NCBI GenBank assembly: GCA_965211775.1
Contig: OZ242974.1
Span: 2,356,001 to 2,420,000 of the forward strand
Direction: 5' to 3'
Origin: Thiodiazotropha sp040506975
GTDB taxonomy: Bacteria; Pseudomonadota; Gammaproteobacteria; Chromatiales; Chromatiaceae
DNA: 64,000 nt
Below, one piece after another: positions 17,556 to 26,375 of the stretch. Position 1 is the first letter of the stretch; each line of letters opens with the position of its first letter. The translations under genes and the position numbers were made by a program. Below the pieces are notes generated by a model. That model had not been told where the DNA came from. It saw nothing but the letters and a program-made list of their open reading frames with translations, and made no database searches.

Positions 17556-19281
17556 CAATAGCGAGGTATCTGAATCGAATAACAGTTATTCGGTTGCGAT
17601 CACAGGTTCTGGCGGAAGTGGCGCGGTAACGGCTGGACGAATCGTCTTGGAGGCGGCCGCGCGTGCTGGTTATCTGGGTTTGATGACACGATCGGCCGGA
17701 CCGCAGATTCGCGGCGGTGAGTCTGCGGCAATGGTTCGCTTCAGTCCCGACCCCGTGGAATGCATGGGGAATCACTTCGATCTCCTGGTTGCGCTTGACT
17801 GGTTGAATATAGATCGTTTTGCCGATGAAATTCCGCTTACGGATAAAAGTTTGATTCTCTGCGATCCTGCCGCCGGGGATGTGCCTGCGCAATTACGCAG
17901 TAACGGCGCTGAAATCAGGGAGGTTCCATTCAAGGTGTTTGCCTCCGGTTTGCCTGAGGGTCGTATCAATATGGTTGCGTTGGGGGCAATGGCGATGGCC
18001 TGCGGTTTGCAGCTCGAAGCCTTGGAGGCCAGCGTCAAACAGATACTGCAGAGAAAGGGCGGGGAGGTGGTGGAATCCGCATTAAGGGCCTTGAGTCTTG
18101 GCTACAATCATGACCGGCGTCCTGTCAAGGCGCCATTGCCGCCGGGGGATAGGTACGATGTTTGGAGTATAACTGGCAACCAGGCCTGCGGCGTCGGTGC
18201 CCTGCGCGGCGGGGTGAGGTTCGTTGCGGCCTATCCAATCACACCGGCCAGCGAGATGCTTGAATGGTTGGCACCGCGATTGGAAAAACTGGGTGGCTCG
18301 CTGTTACAGGCGGAGGATGAACTGGCCTCCATCAATATGATTATCGGCGCCTCGTTTGGTGGCGTGCCATCTCTCACCGCCACCTCGGGTCCCGGTTTAA
18401 GCCTGATGGTCGAGGGCTTGGGCCTGGCGCTGGTCAGTGAGACCCCGGTGACGGTCGTCAACGTGATGAGAGGCGGACCATCGACCGGCATACCCACCAA
18501 GTCGGAACAGGCCGATCTCGATATCGCGCTCTATGGTCTGCATGGCGATGCGCCACATCTGGTGTTTGCCCCTCTCTCCATGCGCGATTGTGTCTTCACC
18601 ACCCAATGGGCCGTGCAACTGGCGGAACATCTGCAGACAATTTCCTTGGTGCTCTCAGATCAATCCCTGGGACAGTCACAGGCGATTATCGAGACGCCTC
18701 CTGTGTCGGATATGCCCTGGCGGCGTGCGATAGAGGAAGCGCCCGATGACGACTATATGCGCTATCGGGTTACAGCGGACAGTATCTCCCCGATGACGCT
18801 TCCTGGTACCCCGGGGGGCATGTATACAGCCGATGGGCTGGAGCACAATGAGCGCGGTACACCTTCTAGCATGGCGGTCGATCATCGAGAGCAACTCAAC
18901 AAGCGCCTGAACAAGCTTGAGGAATTCGATTATGGCGATGATTGGGCGGAGATCGAGGGGCAAGGGGATGCGTGTATCATCACTTGGGGATCGAGCACAG
19001 GTGTGGTCAAGGAAGCGAGAAACAAACTACGGCGGCAGAGCAGAGAGATCAGGATCATTGCAATCCGTCTGCTTGCCCCATTGCAGAAGCAGAAACTGAG
19101 CCGGGCCATAGGCGGGGCAGACAGAGTCCTTGTGGTTGAACAGAATCACAGTGGCCAGCTTTTTCGCTATCTGCGTGCCCAGGGTGTGTTGCCCAAGCAG
19201 GCAGAGTCCCTGGCGCAACCGGGGCCCTTGCCTCTCCGTTCCGGGCGGATTATCAGGTCGCTTACCGCTAAGGATGAGTGA
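17548..19281 (+). CDS. korA: 2-oxoacid:ferredoxin oxidoreductase, fused gamma-alpha subunit
   Basis: A 577-residue subunit with the gamma domain first (residues 10-190; GSGGSGAVTAGRIVLEAA, MTRSAGPQIRGGESAAMVRF). The pyrimidine-binding alpha domain follows (about 205-400; VAAYPITPASEMLEWLAP, the Glu in QAEDELASINMIIGAS, TATSGPGLSLM), then a C-terminal domain. This is the KorA architecture for oxidative decarboxylation of 2-oxoglutarate to succinyl-CoA with ferredoxin as acceptor. Pyruvate or another 2-oxoacid is possible. With korB downstream it makes an alpha-gamma/beta enzyme; no ferredoxin-like delta subunit is nearby. Confidence 0.88.
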   Translation: MNNNSEVSESNNSYSVAITGSGGSGAVTAGRIVLEAAARAGYLGLMTRSAGPQIRGGESAAMVRFSPDPVECMGNHFDLLVALDWLNIDRFADEIPLTDKSLILCDPAAGDVPAQLRSNGAEIREVPFKVFASGLPEGRINMVALGAMAMACGLQLEALEASVKQILQRKGGEVVESALRALSLGYNHDRRPVKAPLPPGDRYDVWSITGNQACGVGALRGGVRFVAAYPITPASEMLEWLAPRLEKLGGSLLQAEDELASINMIIGASFGGVPSLTATSGPGLSLMVEGLGLALVSETPVTVVNVMRGGPSTGIPTKSEQADLDIALYGLHGDAPHLVFAPLSMRDCVFTTQWAVQLAEHLQTISLVLSDQSLGQSQAIIETPPVSDMPWRRAIEEAPDDDYMRYRVTADSISPMTLPGTPGGMYTADGLEHNERGTPSSMAVDHREQLNKRLNKLEEFDYGDDWAEIEGQGDACIITWGSSTGVVKEARNKLRRQSREIRIIAIRLLAPLQKQKLSRAIGGADRVLVVEQNHSGQLFRYLRAQGVLPKQAESLAQPGPLPLRSGRIIRSLTAKDE

Positions 19282-19369
19282 GTATGCAATGGGCTTGAGT
19301 GAATCTCGACTGGGAAGCTGAGGAATATGCAGCGCTTCCTTTAATCTGTTGCTACGAGGAGTGTGGAAA

Positions 19370-20197
19370 ATGCCGGTACCAGCAATGAAGGCGAAGGACT
19401 ACAAATCGGGCATTAAACCGGTATGGTGTCCTGGTTGCGGGCATTTTGCCGTCCTGGCGGCCCTGACAAAGGCAATGGCCCATCTTGGGCTGGAAAAAGA
19501 GCGTGTGGCAGTTGTCTCGGGTATCGGCTGTTCCTCTCGCCTGCCCGCCTATATAGACAGTTATGGCTTCCATGGTATCCATGGTCGTGCGCTGGCGGCG
19601 GCCTCAGGACTCAAGGCGGCAAGACCCGACTTGACCGTTGTGGCTGCCGGGGGTGACGGTGATGGCTTCTCAATTGGCGGCAATCACTTTCTGCACGCCT
19701 GCCGGCGCAATATGGACATGACCTACATCGTGATGGATAACGAGGTCTATGGCATGACCAAAGGCCAGGCATCCCCGACAACAAGGCCGACATGGACCCA
19801 GAGTAAAATGACACCCCATGGTACGGGTATACCCCGTTTCAATCCGGCGGCCATCGCATTGGCGGCCGGGGCCGGATTTATCGCCCGGGGATACTCGGGC
19901 GAACCGGCGGAAATGACCCGACTGTTGGTCGAAGCGATCGAGTATCCAGGCTTCGCATTCGTCCAGGTATTGAGCGGTTGTGTGACCTTTCGTCCGGATC
20001 AACGGGGATGGAAAGAGGTCGTTCACCCCTTTATCAACGATGTGCCCACTGAAGACAGGATCAAGGCTGCGCAGATCATACAGGCGGATGAGGGCAAGGC
20101 GACAGGGATCATATACGCCTCTCCCTTTCCAGTCTGGCAGCCTGAAAACAAGCAGGTTACAGAACTGGGTCTCTTAGAGGAGGAGTTTTGTATATGA
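19370..20197 (+). CDS. korB: 2-oxoacid:ferredoxin oxidoreductase beta subunit
   Basis: A 275-residue thiamine-diphosphate-binding subunit. N-terminal WCPGCGH is followed by VSGIGCSSRLP, the ThDP/Mg motif region AAGGDGDGFSIGGNHF and MDNEVYGMTKGQASPT. The Cys residues expected for its single iron-sulfur cluster are present (CPGC, GIGC, SGCVTF). The ATG at 19370 has GAGGAG 8 bases upstream and is preferred over the TTG at 19349. It is separated from korA by 88 bp and overlaps the ferritin-like gene by ATGA, so all three are likely co-expressed. Confidence 0.9.
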   Translation: MPVPAMKAKDYKSGIKPVWCPGCGHFAVLAALTKAMAHLGLEKERVAVVSGIGCSSRLPAYIDSYGFHGIHGRALAAASGLKAARPDLTVVAAGGDGDGFSIGGNHFLHACRRNMDMTYIVMDNEVYGMTKGQASPTTRPTWTQSKMTPHGTGIPRFNPAAIALAAGAGFIARGYSGEPAEMTRLLVEAIEYPGFAFVQVLSGCVTFRPDQRGWKEVVHPFINDVPTEDRIKAAQIIQADEGKATGIIYASPFPVWQPENKQVTELGLLEEEFCI

Positions 20198-20715
20198 GTG
20201 ATAATCCAGAGATAGTGATTGATACAGTGGGAGAGTTTCTGGTGCATGCCCTTGAGCTGGAGGAGGCCTCCAGCGACCATTATGATGAGCTGGCGGACAG
20301 CATGGAGATACACAACAATCTCAAGGTTGCCGAGCTGTTCAGGAAGCTGGGGGACTATAGCAGGCAGCACGCAAAAGAGGTGCATGAGCGTACTGCAGGC
20401 ATCGAACTGCCGAAGATAACGCCGTGGGATTTCAAGTGGAAGTGCCCCTCTTCACCGGAATCGTTCTGTATGGAAGAGGCGAGCTACATGATGACCATTA
20501 CCCAGGCGATGGAGATCGCGCTGTTCAACGAGACCCGTGGCAGGGATTTCTACCAGCAGGTTGCCGACAACACACCGAGCGATGAGGTGCGAGGGATCGC
20601 ATTGGAGATGGTCGAGGAGGAGGGCTGGCATGTGGAGATGCTGCGGGAGTGGCAAACCAGTCTGCAAGAGGAGCCACCGCTGGACGATCTTGATCCGCCC
20701 AATATGCCTGAATGA
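20194..20715 (+). CDS. ferritin-like / rubrerythrin-type diiron protein
   Basis: A 173-residue four-helix-bundle protein. Metal-ligand patterns are visible in ALELEEASSDHYDEL, YSRQHAKEVHE, ALFNETRGRDFYQQV and MVEEEGWHVEML (two E..H-type pairs). There is no C-terminal rubredoxin domain. The start at 20194 overlaps the korB stop and has a GAGGAGGAG site. Its linkage to an oxygen-sensitive ferredoxin oxidoreductase suggests a role in peroxide or oxygen scavenging or iron supply for KorAB. That role is inferred from context only. Confidence 0.75.
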   Translation: MSDNPEIVIDTVGEFLVHALELEEASSDHYDELADSMEIHNNLKVAELFRKLGDYSRQHAKEVHERTAGIELPKITPWDFKWKCPSSPESFCMEEASYMMTITQAMEIALFNETRGRDFYQQVADNTPSDEVRGIALEMVEEEGWHVEMLREWQTSLQEEPPLDDLDPPNMPE

Positions 20716-20776
20716 GGTTTCACGCGCTGCCTAAACGGATCTCACCTGCGATGTCTGCGATAACAGTACGACACTT

Positions 20777-20796
20777 GGGCATGTCAACACTAATCC
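20777..20796 (+). repeat. dispersed 20-bp repeat, copy 2
   Basis: Reads GGGCATGTCAACACTAATCC, two changes from the consensus. It lies in the 196-bp gap between convergent genes. Confidence 0.6.
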
Positions 20797-20911
20797 AATC
20801 GGCCCTAAGCTAAACCGGCTGCCAGTCATTTCTGTCGAAGGCATATTAGAGGCCCCACCTGTACCTGATGAAATGGGCCGGTGAGTCCGTCCAACCTCCC
20901 ATCGTTGATGC

Positions 20912-21232
20912 CTAGCTGGTTTCCAAATGGGTGTCGCTGTCGGATTTGCTCTCCCTCTCTGTCTTTTGCTGCTCTTCTTGTTCCAACAACCTTAAAAGTT
21001 GGCCGAAGTAGTGGCTGAGATAGGTGGATGCGTTCAATGTGAACCATATGAATGTAAAGATCGAGGCATAGACCTTCACTTCGAACATGGCGCCATCTTT
21101 ATCCAGTTCCAAAAGCTTGGCGACATTAATCGGATCGATGAAGGTGAAAAATATAATGGTGAGTAGACCTGCGATGATGGCGCTGGTCCAGAGATATCCT
21201 ATCAAGCACTTACATTTCAACATACTGAGCAT
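20912..21232 (-). CDS. small two-helix membrane protein, unknown function
   Basis: A 106-residue protein with two membrane segments (about residues 10-32 and 52-72) and a charged, Glu/Ser-rich C-terminus. A GGAGG site lies 7-8 bases before the ATG. No family was recognised. It stands alone between the korB/ferritin-like operon, which it faces tail to tail, and an IS1595-disturbed region. Confidence 0.6.
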   Translation of the reverse strand: MLSMLKCKCLIGYLWTSAIIAGLLTIIFFTFIDPINVAKLLELDKDGAMFEVKVYASIFTFIWFTLNASTYLSHYFGQLLRLLEQEEQQKTERESKSDSDTHLETS

Positions 21233-21445
21233 TCATGTTCCTCCAGTTGGTCGTTGTATCTTCCCGGTGTTGCCAGGCTTGTCGTTATAGTGTCTGGGCA
21301 AAGGTTAACAGGCAGACAGTGTGATATCACCATCTCTTATTCCAGGGAATCGGCGTCAGGTCTTTTTTACAATGCGTTAAGCATGTCTTAAGCATATTTC
21401 GCTAGTATTTTAACGATTATGCATGGTAAGGGTGGAGGTCTGCAG

Positions 21446-21529
21446 ATGACCACACGCTTCAATCTGTGGATGGTGTTGCAATGGAAGGTTTTTCCAGAAT
21501 CATGCGATGACAAGGAGGATGTTATATAA
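21446..21529 (+). CDS. possible 27-residue leader peptide
   Basis: An ATG with a GGTGGAGG site upstream opens a short Trp- and acid-containing reading frame ending DKEDVI. Its TAA stop runs straight into an ATG (TAAATG). The IS1595 element inserted exactly there, and the same 8 bp TAAATGTT were duplicated. It may be a short coupled gene or leader for the reading frame now at 22639, but evidence is weak. Confidence 0.3.
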   Translation: MTTRFNLWMVLQWKVFPESCDDKEDVI

Positions 21530-21534
21530 ATGTT

Positions 21535-22563
21535 CCTGATTACCCCTAAACCTCAGCCATTCTCAAGAGGCGATATGGCATAGGTGGAGTGCGAAGAGCG
21601 GCAAAAAGCAATCGTTCAATCATGGCGGGTAAATCGAAACGGCGGTTAAACCGATATTCGAACTCAGCAAGATAACGCGACACATGTTTATCTCGAATCG
21701 CATGAAAAGTACCCAACAGACTGTTTTTGACATTACCCAACATCGTGTTTACCCATTTGAAGCACGAATACTGGACACTTTGGCGCCCACCACCCGTCAC
21801 CATGGGGTTATGATGGCAATCAGCGGTTGTCACGCCACTAAAGCACCAAAGCCCATCGGTAAAGACTTCGCTGCCAGGCATCAAGCAGGAGCGGGCGTAG
21901 CGGGCGATTTCACGTTTGCGGAAGCCCCTTACACGACGCAGTTGAATTTTCATGGGCCTGCCGTCCCGCGTCGTCTCAACAGCAGCTACGAAAGGGATTT
22001 TGTTGCGCGACCCACGACCACGCTTACCGGCTTGCTCGCCTCCGAGATAAGCATCATCCAATTCGATGCGACCGGCCAGTTTTTTTCCACGCTCACGTTC
22101 CATCATCACCTGCATCAACTTATGCTTGAGTCGCCAGGCCGTATTGTAGTTCACCCCGATTTCGCGGGAAAGTTGCAGCGCCGAGATACTTTTCTTGCGT
22201 TGGGTCAGCAGATAGATCGCAAGAAACCACGTTCTCAGCGGCAGCTTGGTGCCATGGAAGATGCTGCCGGCGGTCAGGGAAGTCTGATGATGGCACTTGT
22301 GACATTGATATATCTGACGCTTTTTGAGTTCACAGCCTGTTGTGTTGCCGCACTCAGGGCAGACATAGCCCGTCGGCCAGCGCAAATCATACAATGCCTG
22401 TCGACACTGATCCTCGGTCCCATATTGTTCCAGAAAATCGTGCAAACCAAGACCTTTTTGAAATTGAATAGTATTTCTCGGCATGATGAAATCCTCTTTT
22501 ATTCAGTAGGTTCCATTATGCTTGCACCACAGGCTCAATAGCTGAGCCTCATGAGTAATCAGG
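21535..22563 (-). mobile_element. IS1595-family insertion sequence, copy A (1029 bp)
   Basis: The ends are inverted: the left starts CCTGATTACCCCTAAACCTC and the inverse right starts CCTGATTACTCATGAGGCTC. An 8-bp duplication TAAATGTT lies at 21527-21534 and 22564-22571. It holds one transposase gene on the minus strand. It differs from copy B (31440) by about one base in the part compared. Confidence 0.95.
21546..22484 (-). CDS. IS1595-family transposase (copy A)
   Basis: A 312-residue ISXO2-like transposase. The N-terminal zinc ribbon has CPECGN and CHKCHH, followed by a helix-turn-helix. The DDE-type core has IELDDAYLGGEQAGKRGRG, FTDGLWCFSGV and a C-terminal YRFNRRFDLPAMIERL. It fills nearly the whole element, with the stop 11 bp from the left end. 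Confidence 0.93.
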   Translation of the reverse strand: MPRNTIQFQKGLGLHDFLEQYGTEDQCRQALYDLRWPTGYVCPECGNTTGCELKKRQIYQCHKCHHQTSLTAGSIFHGTKLPLRTWFLAIYLLTQRKKSISALQLSREIGVNYNTAWRLKHKLMQVMMERERGKKLAGRIELDDAYLGGEQAGKRGRGSRNKIPFVAAVETTRDGRPMKIQLRRVRGFRKREIARYARSCLMPGSEVFTDGLWCFSGVTTADCHHNPMVTGGGRQSVQYSCFKWVNTMLGNVKNSLLGTFHAIRDKHVSRYLAEFEYRFNRRFDLPAMIERLLFAALRTPPMPYRLLRMAEV

Positions 22564-22638
22564 TAAATGTTTAATTTTTTTTGAAAAAATCTGGAGAAAA
22601 GACTCCTTTGCAACCATCTGCTTTCGGTCGGACTGGAG

Positions 22639-23037
22639 TTGAGTGAGATTCCACCTGATCTTGCCAGGCAACTTTTGCAGATAGTGCATCAACAAGTGAC
22701 ATCGGTATCGAGAAAGTATAGACAGCCTGTCCATATTGTCTCTGAGAGCATTATCTGCTCCGCCGCCTGGGGTATCGCATATTGTCTGTTGGGTCCAAGC
22801 AAACTGCTTAACGTCTATCCTGAATTCAAGGACAGGACGGAAGAGACTGAGATGGAGTTGTTGCTGTTTCAGGGGGGCAACAGTTCAGAAAACAATATCT
22901 ATCAACAGATATTCAGGCTTCTGCTTGATACACCGTACTGCCATCCTGAAGTGAAGGCTCTGTGCGAACAGACACGGTTGGCAACGGTCAAGAGTATTTC
23001 GGGTGTGTTTGATAACGGCTTCTTGTCGTTGCATTGA
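22639..23037 (+). CDS. hypothetical protein, possibly 5'-affected by IS1595
   Basis: A 132-residue frame with a TTG start at 22639 and a weak ribosome site. The sequence is protein-like (helical, acidic) but I recognise no domain. Without the IS, the upstream ATG at the insertion site reads in the same frame but meets a TGA after five codons within a run of eight T. The native start may therefore have been changed or may be the TTG. The coding call is moderate. Confidence 0.45.
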   Translation: MSEIPPDLARQLLQIVHQQVTSVSRKYRQPVHIVSESIICSAAWGIAYCLLGPSKLLNVYPEFKDRTEETEMELLLFQGGNSSENNIYQQIFRLLLDTPYCHPEVKALCEQTRLATVKSISGVFDNGFLSLH

Positions 23038-23196
23038 TTGCTGAAACCAGTCAGCTATCAATGAGATTGTCCTGACTGGATCGATCCTCGCCTCAAGTAA
23101 TATTGGCGCACTGCTTCTCTTTCGATGGCGCGCATTGGTGCCGTGCTCTTCAAGAGGGATACCAAGAGTTCCCGGCGACTGCGTAACGTCTCCAAT

Positions 23197-25686
23197 TCAT
23201 GCTTTTCTCATAGTCGCCAGAGGTGGGGTATTGAGCAGCGACCGGCTGGCCAGGGTACCCGCGATACCGACACATACCGCGCCTCCCAGCAGGGCGGTAA
23301 CCCACATCGAAAAATTGAGTTCCCAGGGTAGATTGAACACCGCATTTGCCAGTGAATAACTGATCGCACTGGCCAATGCAGCTGATATCAGGCCCGCCAA
23401 CCCACCGAGCAGCGCGAATTCCAGCAGGGTGGAGAGCAGCAGGATGTTACGTTTGACGCCAAGTGTGCGTAATACGGCGGTTTCCTGTACCTTCAGTTCA
23501 TGGCTTGCCTGAATGCCTGTGTAGAGTACGATCAGTCCGGCGGCAAGGGTAAACAGGTAAACCGACTCTACCGCCAGGGCTCCGCGATCCATAATGGTAC
23601 GCACCTGTCTCATCAGTGCAGTGACGTCCAGTGCCGTGATACTGGGGAAACGTTGGATCAGATTGTGCAGGACCTGCCTCTTTTCGGCAGGCAGATAGAA
23701 GCTGGTGATGTAGGTGGCCGGTTGTTGGGCCAGTAATCCCGGTGTGCCGATAACAAAGAAATTGACATTGAACGAGTCCCATTCCACCGAACGCAGGTTT
23801 TCTACGCGGCCCACAACGCGTCTGCCGGCAACCTCGAACTCCAGCTCCGCGCCGAGGGGTATCCCCAGAGTCTCCGCCAATCCCAGCTCCACCGAGAACC
23901 ATGATTCACTCTGCTGCGATTCCAACCACCAACGGCCGGAGACGATATTATTGTCGTGCTGAGGCTGAGTTGCATGGCTTATGTTGAAATCCCTGGTTGC
24001 AAGCCGCTGAGCCCTGGGGTTGTCGTAATCGCCGCGACTGACCGGATCCCCATTAATACTGACCAGACGGCCGCGGATCATGGGAAACAGTCCATTCGTC
24101 ATGATGCCGCCCCGGGCCAGCAGATCACGCACGTCTTCGACCTCATCGGGCTGGATATTGATCAGAAACTGGTTGGGACTGTCGTCGGGAAGCGCGCCCT
24201 GCCAACTGGATAACAGATCGACCCGGACAATCGCCAGCAGCAATAGCACTGTGAAGCCCAAACCGAAACCGGTCAACTGCATGGTGGTTGTGGCCGGATT
24301 GCGTGACAGGCTTGCCAGTCCATAGCGCCATGATCCGGCCGTAAGATGCCGTAACGGCGCCAGTACAAAGACCAACAGGCGCGAAATCAAGAACAGAATT
24401 ATCAGTCCGGCCAGGAGACCGGAAATCAGGCGCAAGGCCATCTCGTCATTGCCGATTTGCCATATCAGCAATATGCTCAATGAGAGCAGGGCAGCTATGA
24501 GAAACAGCCTGTAGCTGATGGGTGGAGCGTCCAGGTGACGTCTGAACACACGCAAAGGAGGCACTTCGCCGAGGCGAATGATGGAGGGTAGAGAGAAACC
24601 GATCAGCACCAGAATGCCGGTGATAAGGCCCGATACCAGGGGCCAGGCCGTTGGCGCCGGGATCTGGCTGGTGAACCAGTGGCCGATCAGTCGTATGAGC
24701 AGGGTCTGCACGCCCAATCCGGTGAATACGCCGATGAGGCTGGCGATCAGCCCGAGACTCAACAGTCGCAGAATGAATATCCGGGTGACCTGCCGGCGGC
24801 TGGCGCCAAGGCATCTCAGCAGGGCGCTGCTGTCCGACTGCCGTTCCACAAAACGGCGGCTGGAGAGTGCTACGGCCACCATGCACAGTAGGATGGCTGT
24901 GGCGGCGGCAAGGCGTAGAAAGCGCCCCCCCTGATCCAAAGCACTACGCAGTTCCGGCCGGGCCGAGCGGATATCCTCAACCTGTAGACCGCCGATATTC
25001 TGATCTTCCACCCAATACCGGTAGTCGCTCATCTCAGAAGGGGGACCGGCTATCAGCAGGTAGTGCCTGACCCGGCTCGCGGGTCCCAGCAAGCCGGTCT
25101 CCTCTATATCGCCGATGGGGATCAGCAACCTGGGCGCCAGTTGAAACAGATTGGCCGAACGGTCCGGTTCATAGACGATGATGCGACTGACCCTGAAACT
25201 GCTTTTTCCCACTTTGATCTCATCACCGATAGCGACATCCAGCAGAGGCAGCAGGCGTTCCTCCAGCCAGGCCTCTCCCGAAGCCGGTACCGTATCTGCA
25301 ACACGGTCCGCTCCAGTCACGCTGTCACGCACCCGCATCTGACCACGCAATGGGTAGGTGTCGGAGACCCCTTTGACCTGGACCAGCTGGGTCGAGTCGC
25401 GATGCAGGATGACACTGGGGAAGCTGAGGGTCGTAGCATGGGCGAGCTGTCTTCGTTCAGCTTCCTGAAGAAGAATCCCGGGCAGAGGCTGGTTGCTCTC
25501 GACCCTCAGATCGGCCGCCAGCACCTCGCTCGCCTGGCGTGCCATGGCACGTTCAATGCGGTCGGTAAAGAAACCCACCGAAGTCACCGAGGCCACGGCG
25601 ATCACCAGCGCAATGGCCAGTAACCTAAGCTCCCCGGCGCGCCAATCCCGGCGCAGCAATCTCAATGCAAAACGGAGTGAGTTCAA
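23197..25686 (-). CDS. ybbP: ABC transporter permease, FtsX/MacB type (YbbP)
   Basis: An 829-residue inner-membrane permease. One N-terminal helix is followed by a large periplasmic region (about 45-250), three helices, a further helix pair, a second periplasmic region and three C-terminal helices with two FtsX-type domains. The N-terminus FALRLLRRDWRAGELRLLA and the synteny with ybbA and tesA match E. coli YbbP. A TTG start overlaps the ybbA stop as TTGA. YbbAP-type transporters are thought to move lipophilic substrates or extract them from the membrane; the exact substrate is not established. Confidence 0.9.
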   Translation of the reverse strand: MNSLRFALRLLRRDWRAGELRLLAIALVIAVASVTSVGFFTDRIERAMARQASEVLAADLRVESNQPLPGILLQEAERRQLAHATTLSFPSVILHRDSTQLVQVKGVSDTYPLRGQMRVRDSVTGADRVADTVPASGEAWLEERLLPLLDVAIGDEIKVGKSSFRVSRIIVYEPDRSANLFQLAPRLLIPIGDIEETGLLGPASRVRHYLLIAGPPSEMSDYRYWVEDQNIGGLQVEDIRSARPELRSALDQGGRFLRLAAATAILLCMVAVALSSRRFVERQSDSSALLRCLGASRRQVTRIFILRLLSLGLIASLIGVFTGLGVQTLLIRLIGHWFTSQIPAPTAWPLVSGLITGILVLIGFSLPSIIRLGEVPPLRVFRRHLDAPPISYRLFLIAALLSLSILLIWQIGNDEMALRLISGLLAGLIILFLISRLLVFVLAPLRHLTAGSWRYGLASLSRNPATTTMQLTGFGLGFTVLLLLAIVRVDLLSSWQGALPDDSPNQFLINIQPDEVEDVRDLLARGGIMTNGLFPMIRGRLVSINGDPVSRGDYDNPRAQRLATRDFNISHATQPQHDNNIVSGRWWLESQQSESWFSVELGLAETLGIPLGAELEFEVAGRRVVGRVENLRSVEWDSFNVNFFVIGTPGLLAQQPATYITSFYLPAEKRQVLHNLIQRFPSITALDVTALMRQVRTIMDRGALAVESVYLFTLAAGLIVLYTGIQASHELKVQETAVLRTLGVKRNILLLSTLLEFALLGGLAGLISAALASAISYSLANAVFNLPWELNFSMWVTALLGGAVCVGIAGTLASRSLLNTPPLATMRKA

Positions 25687-26375
25687 GCTTCGCTCTCCAA
25701 CATGCCGTCGCGGAGAAAGAGGCGACGATCGCAGCGACCGGCCAGCATCTCGTCGTGGGTCACCAGAATCAGTACGGTTTGGCTCCGTTCCTGCAGTTTG
25801 AACAGCAGATCGGCCACCCGTTCTCCGGTATGGGCGTCCAGGTTGGCGGTCGGTTCGTCCGCAAACAGAATTCTGGGATCCGGGGCAAATGCACGCGCCA
25901 GCGCCACTCGCTGTTGTTCACCTCCCGAAAGTTGGGAAGGGTAGTGGTGCAGGCGCTGTGCCAGTCCGGCTTGTGACAGGGCGGCCTTGGCCGCCTGTTC
26001 GGGATCCTGATGCCCCGCCAGTTCGAGGGGTAACATGACATTCTCCAGGGCGGTCATGCCGGAGAGCAGTTGGAATGACTGGAAAACAAAGCCCACCTTG
26101 CCGGCACGCAGCGCGGCACGACCATCCTCATCCAAACCGCTCAAGGGAGTGTCGAACAGTCTGACCTCACCGGCGGAGGCCTGGTCCAAACCGGCCAGCA
26201 GTCCCAGCAGTGTGGATTTACCCGAACCCGAAGCGCCGAGGATCGCCACTGCCTCGCCGGGTGATACCTCCAGGTCGATCCGCTGCAGGATATCTATCCG
26301 GCCTGCAGCTGTCTCGACGAACTTCACCAGACCACTTGCGGTCACAGGGTGTTGATTGGATGATGGTTGCAACAT
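25683..26375 (-). CDS. ybbA: ABC transporter ATP-binding protein (YbbA)
   Basis: A 230-residue ATPase with Walker A GASGSGKST, Q-loop FVFQSFQLLSG, signature LSGGEQQRVALARAF, Walker B ILFADEPT and switch His in LVTHDEM. The ATG at 26375 is chosen because the longer frame would run 252 bp into the divergent tesA gene, and family members are about 228 residues long. Its start codon shares the palindrome CATG with the tesA start. A GTG ten codons later is an alternative. It probably energises YbbP. Confidence 0.9.
   Translation of the reverse strand: MLQPSSNQHPVTASGLVKFVETAAGRIDILQRIDLEVSPGEAVAILGASGSGKSTLLGLLAGLDQASAGEVRLFDTPLSGLDEDGRAALRAGKVGFVFQSFQLLSGMTALENVMLPLELAGHQDPEQAAKAALSQAGLAQRLHHYPSQLSGGEQQRVALARAFAPDPRILFADEPTANLDAHTGERVADLLFKLQERSQTVLILVTHDEMLAGRCDRRLFLRDGMLESEA

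Noticed and set aside
21684..22541. 285-codon antisense frame in IS1595 copy A (also in copy B)
   Set aside because: Shadow of the transposase; no family resemblance.
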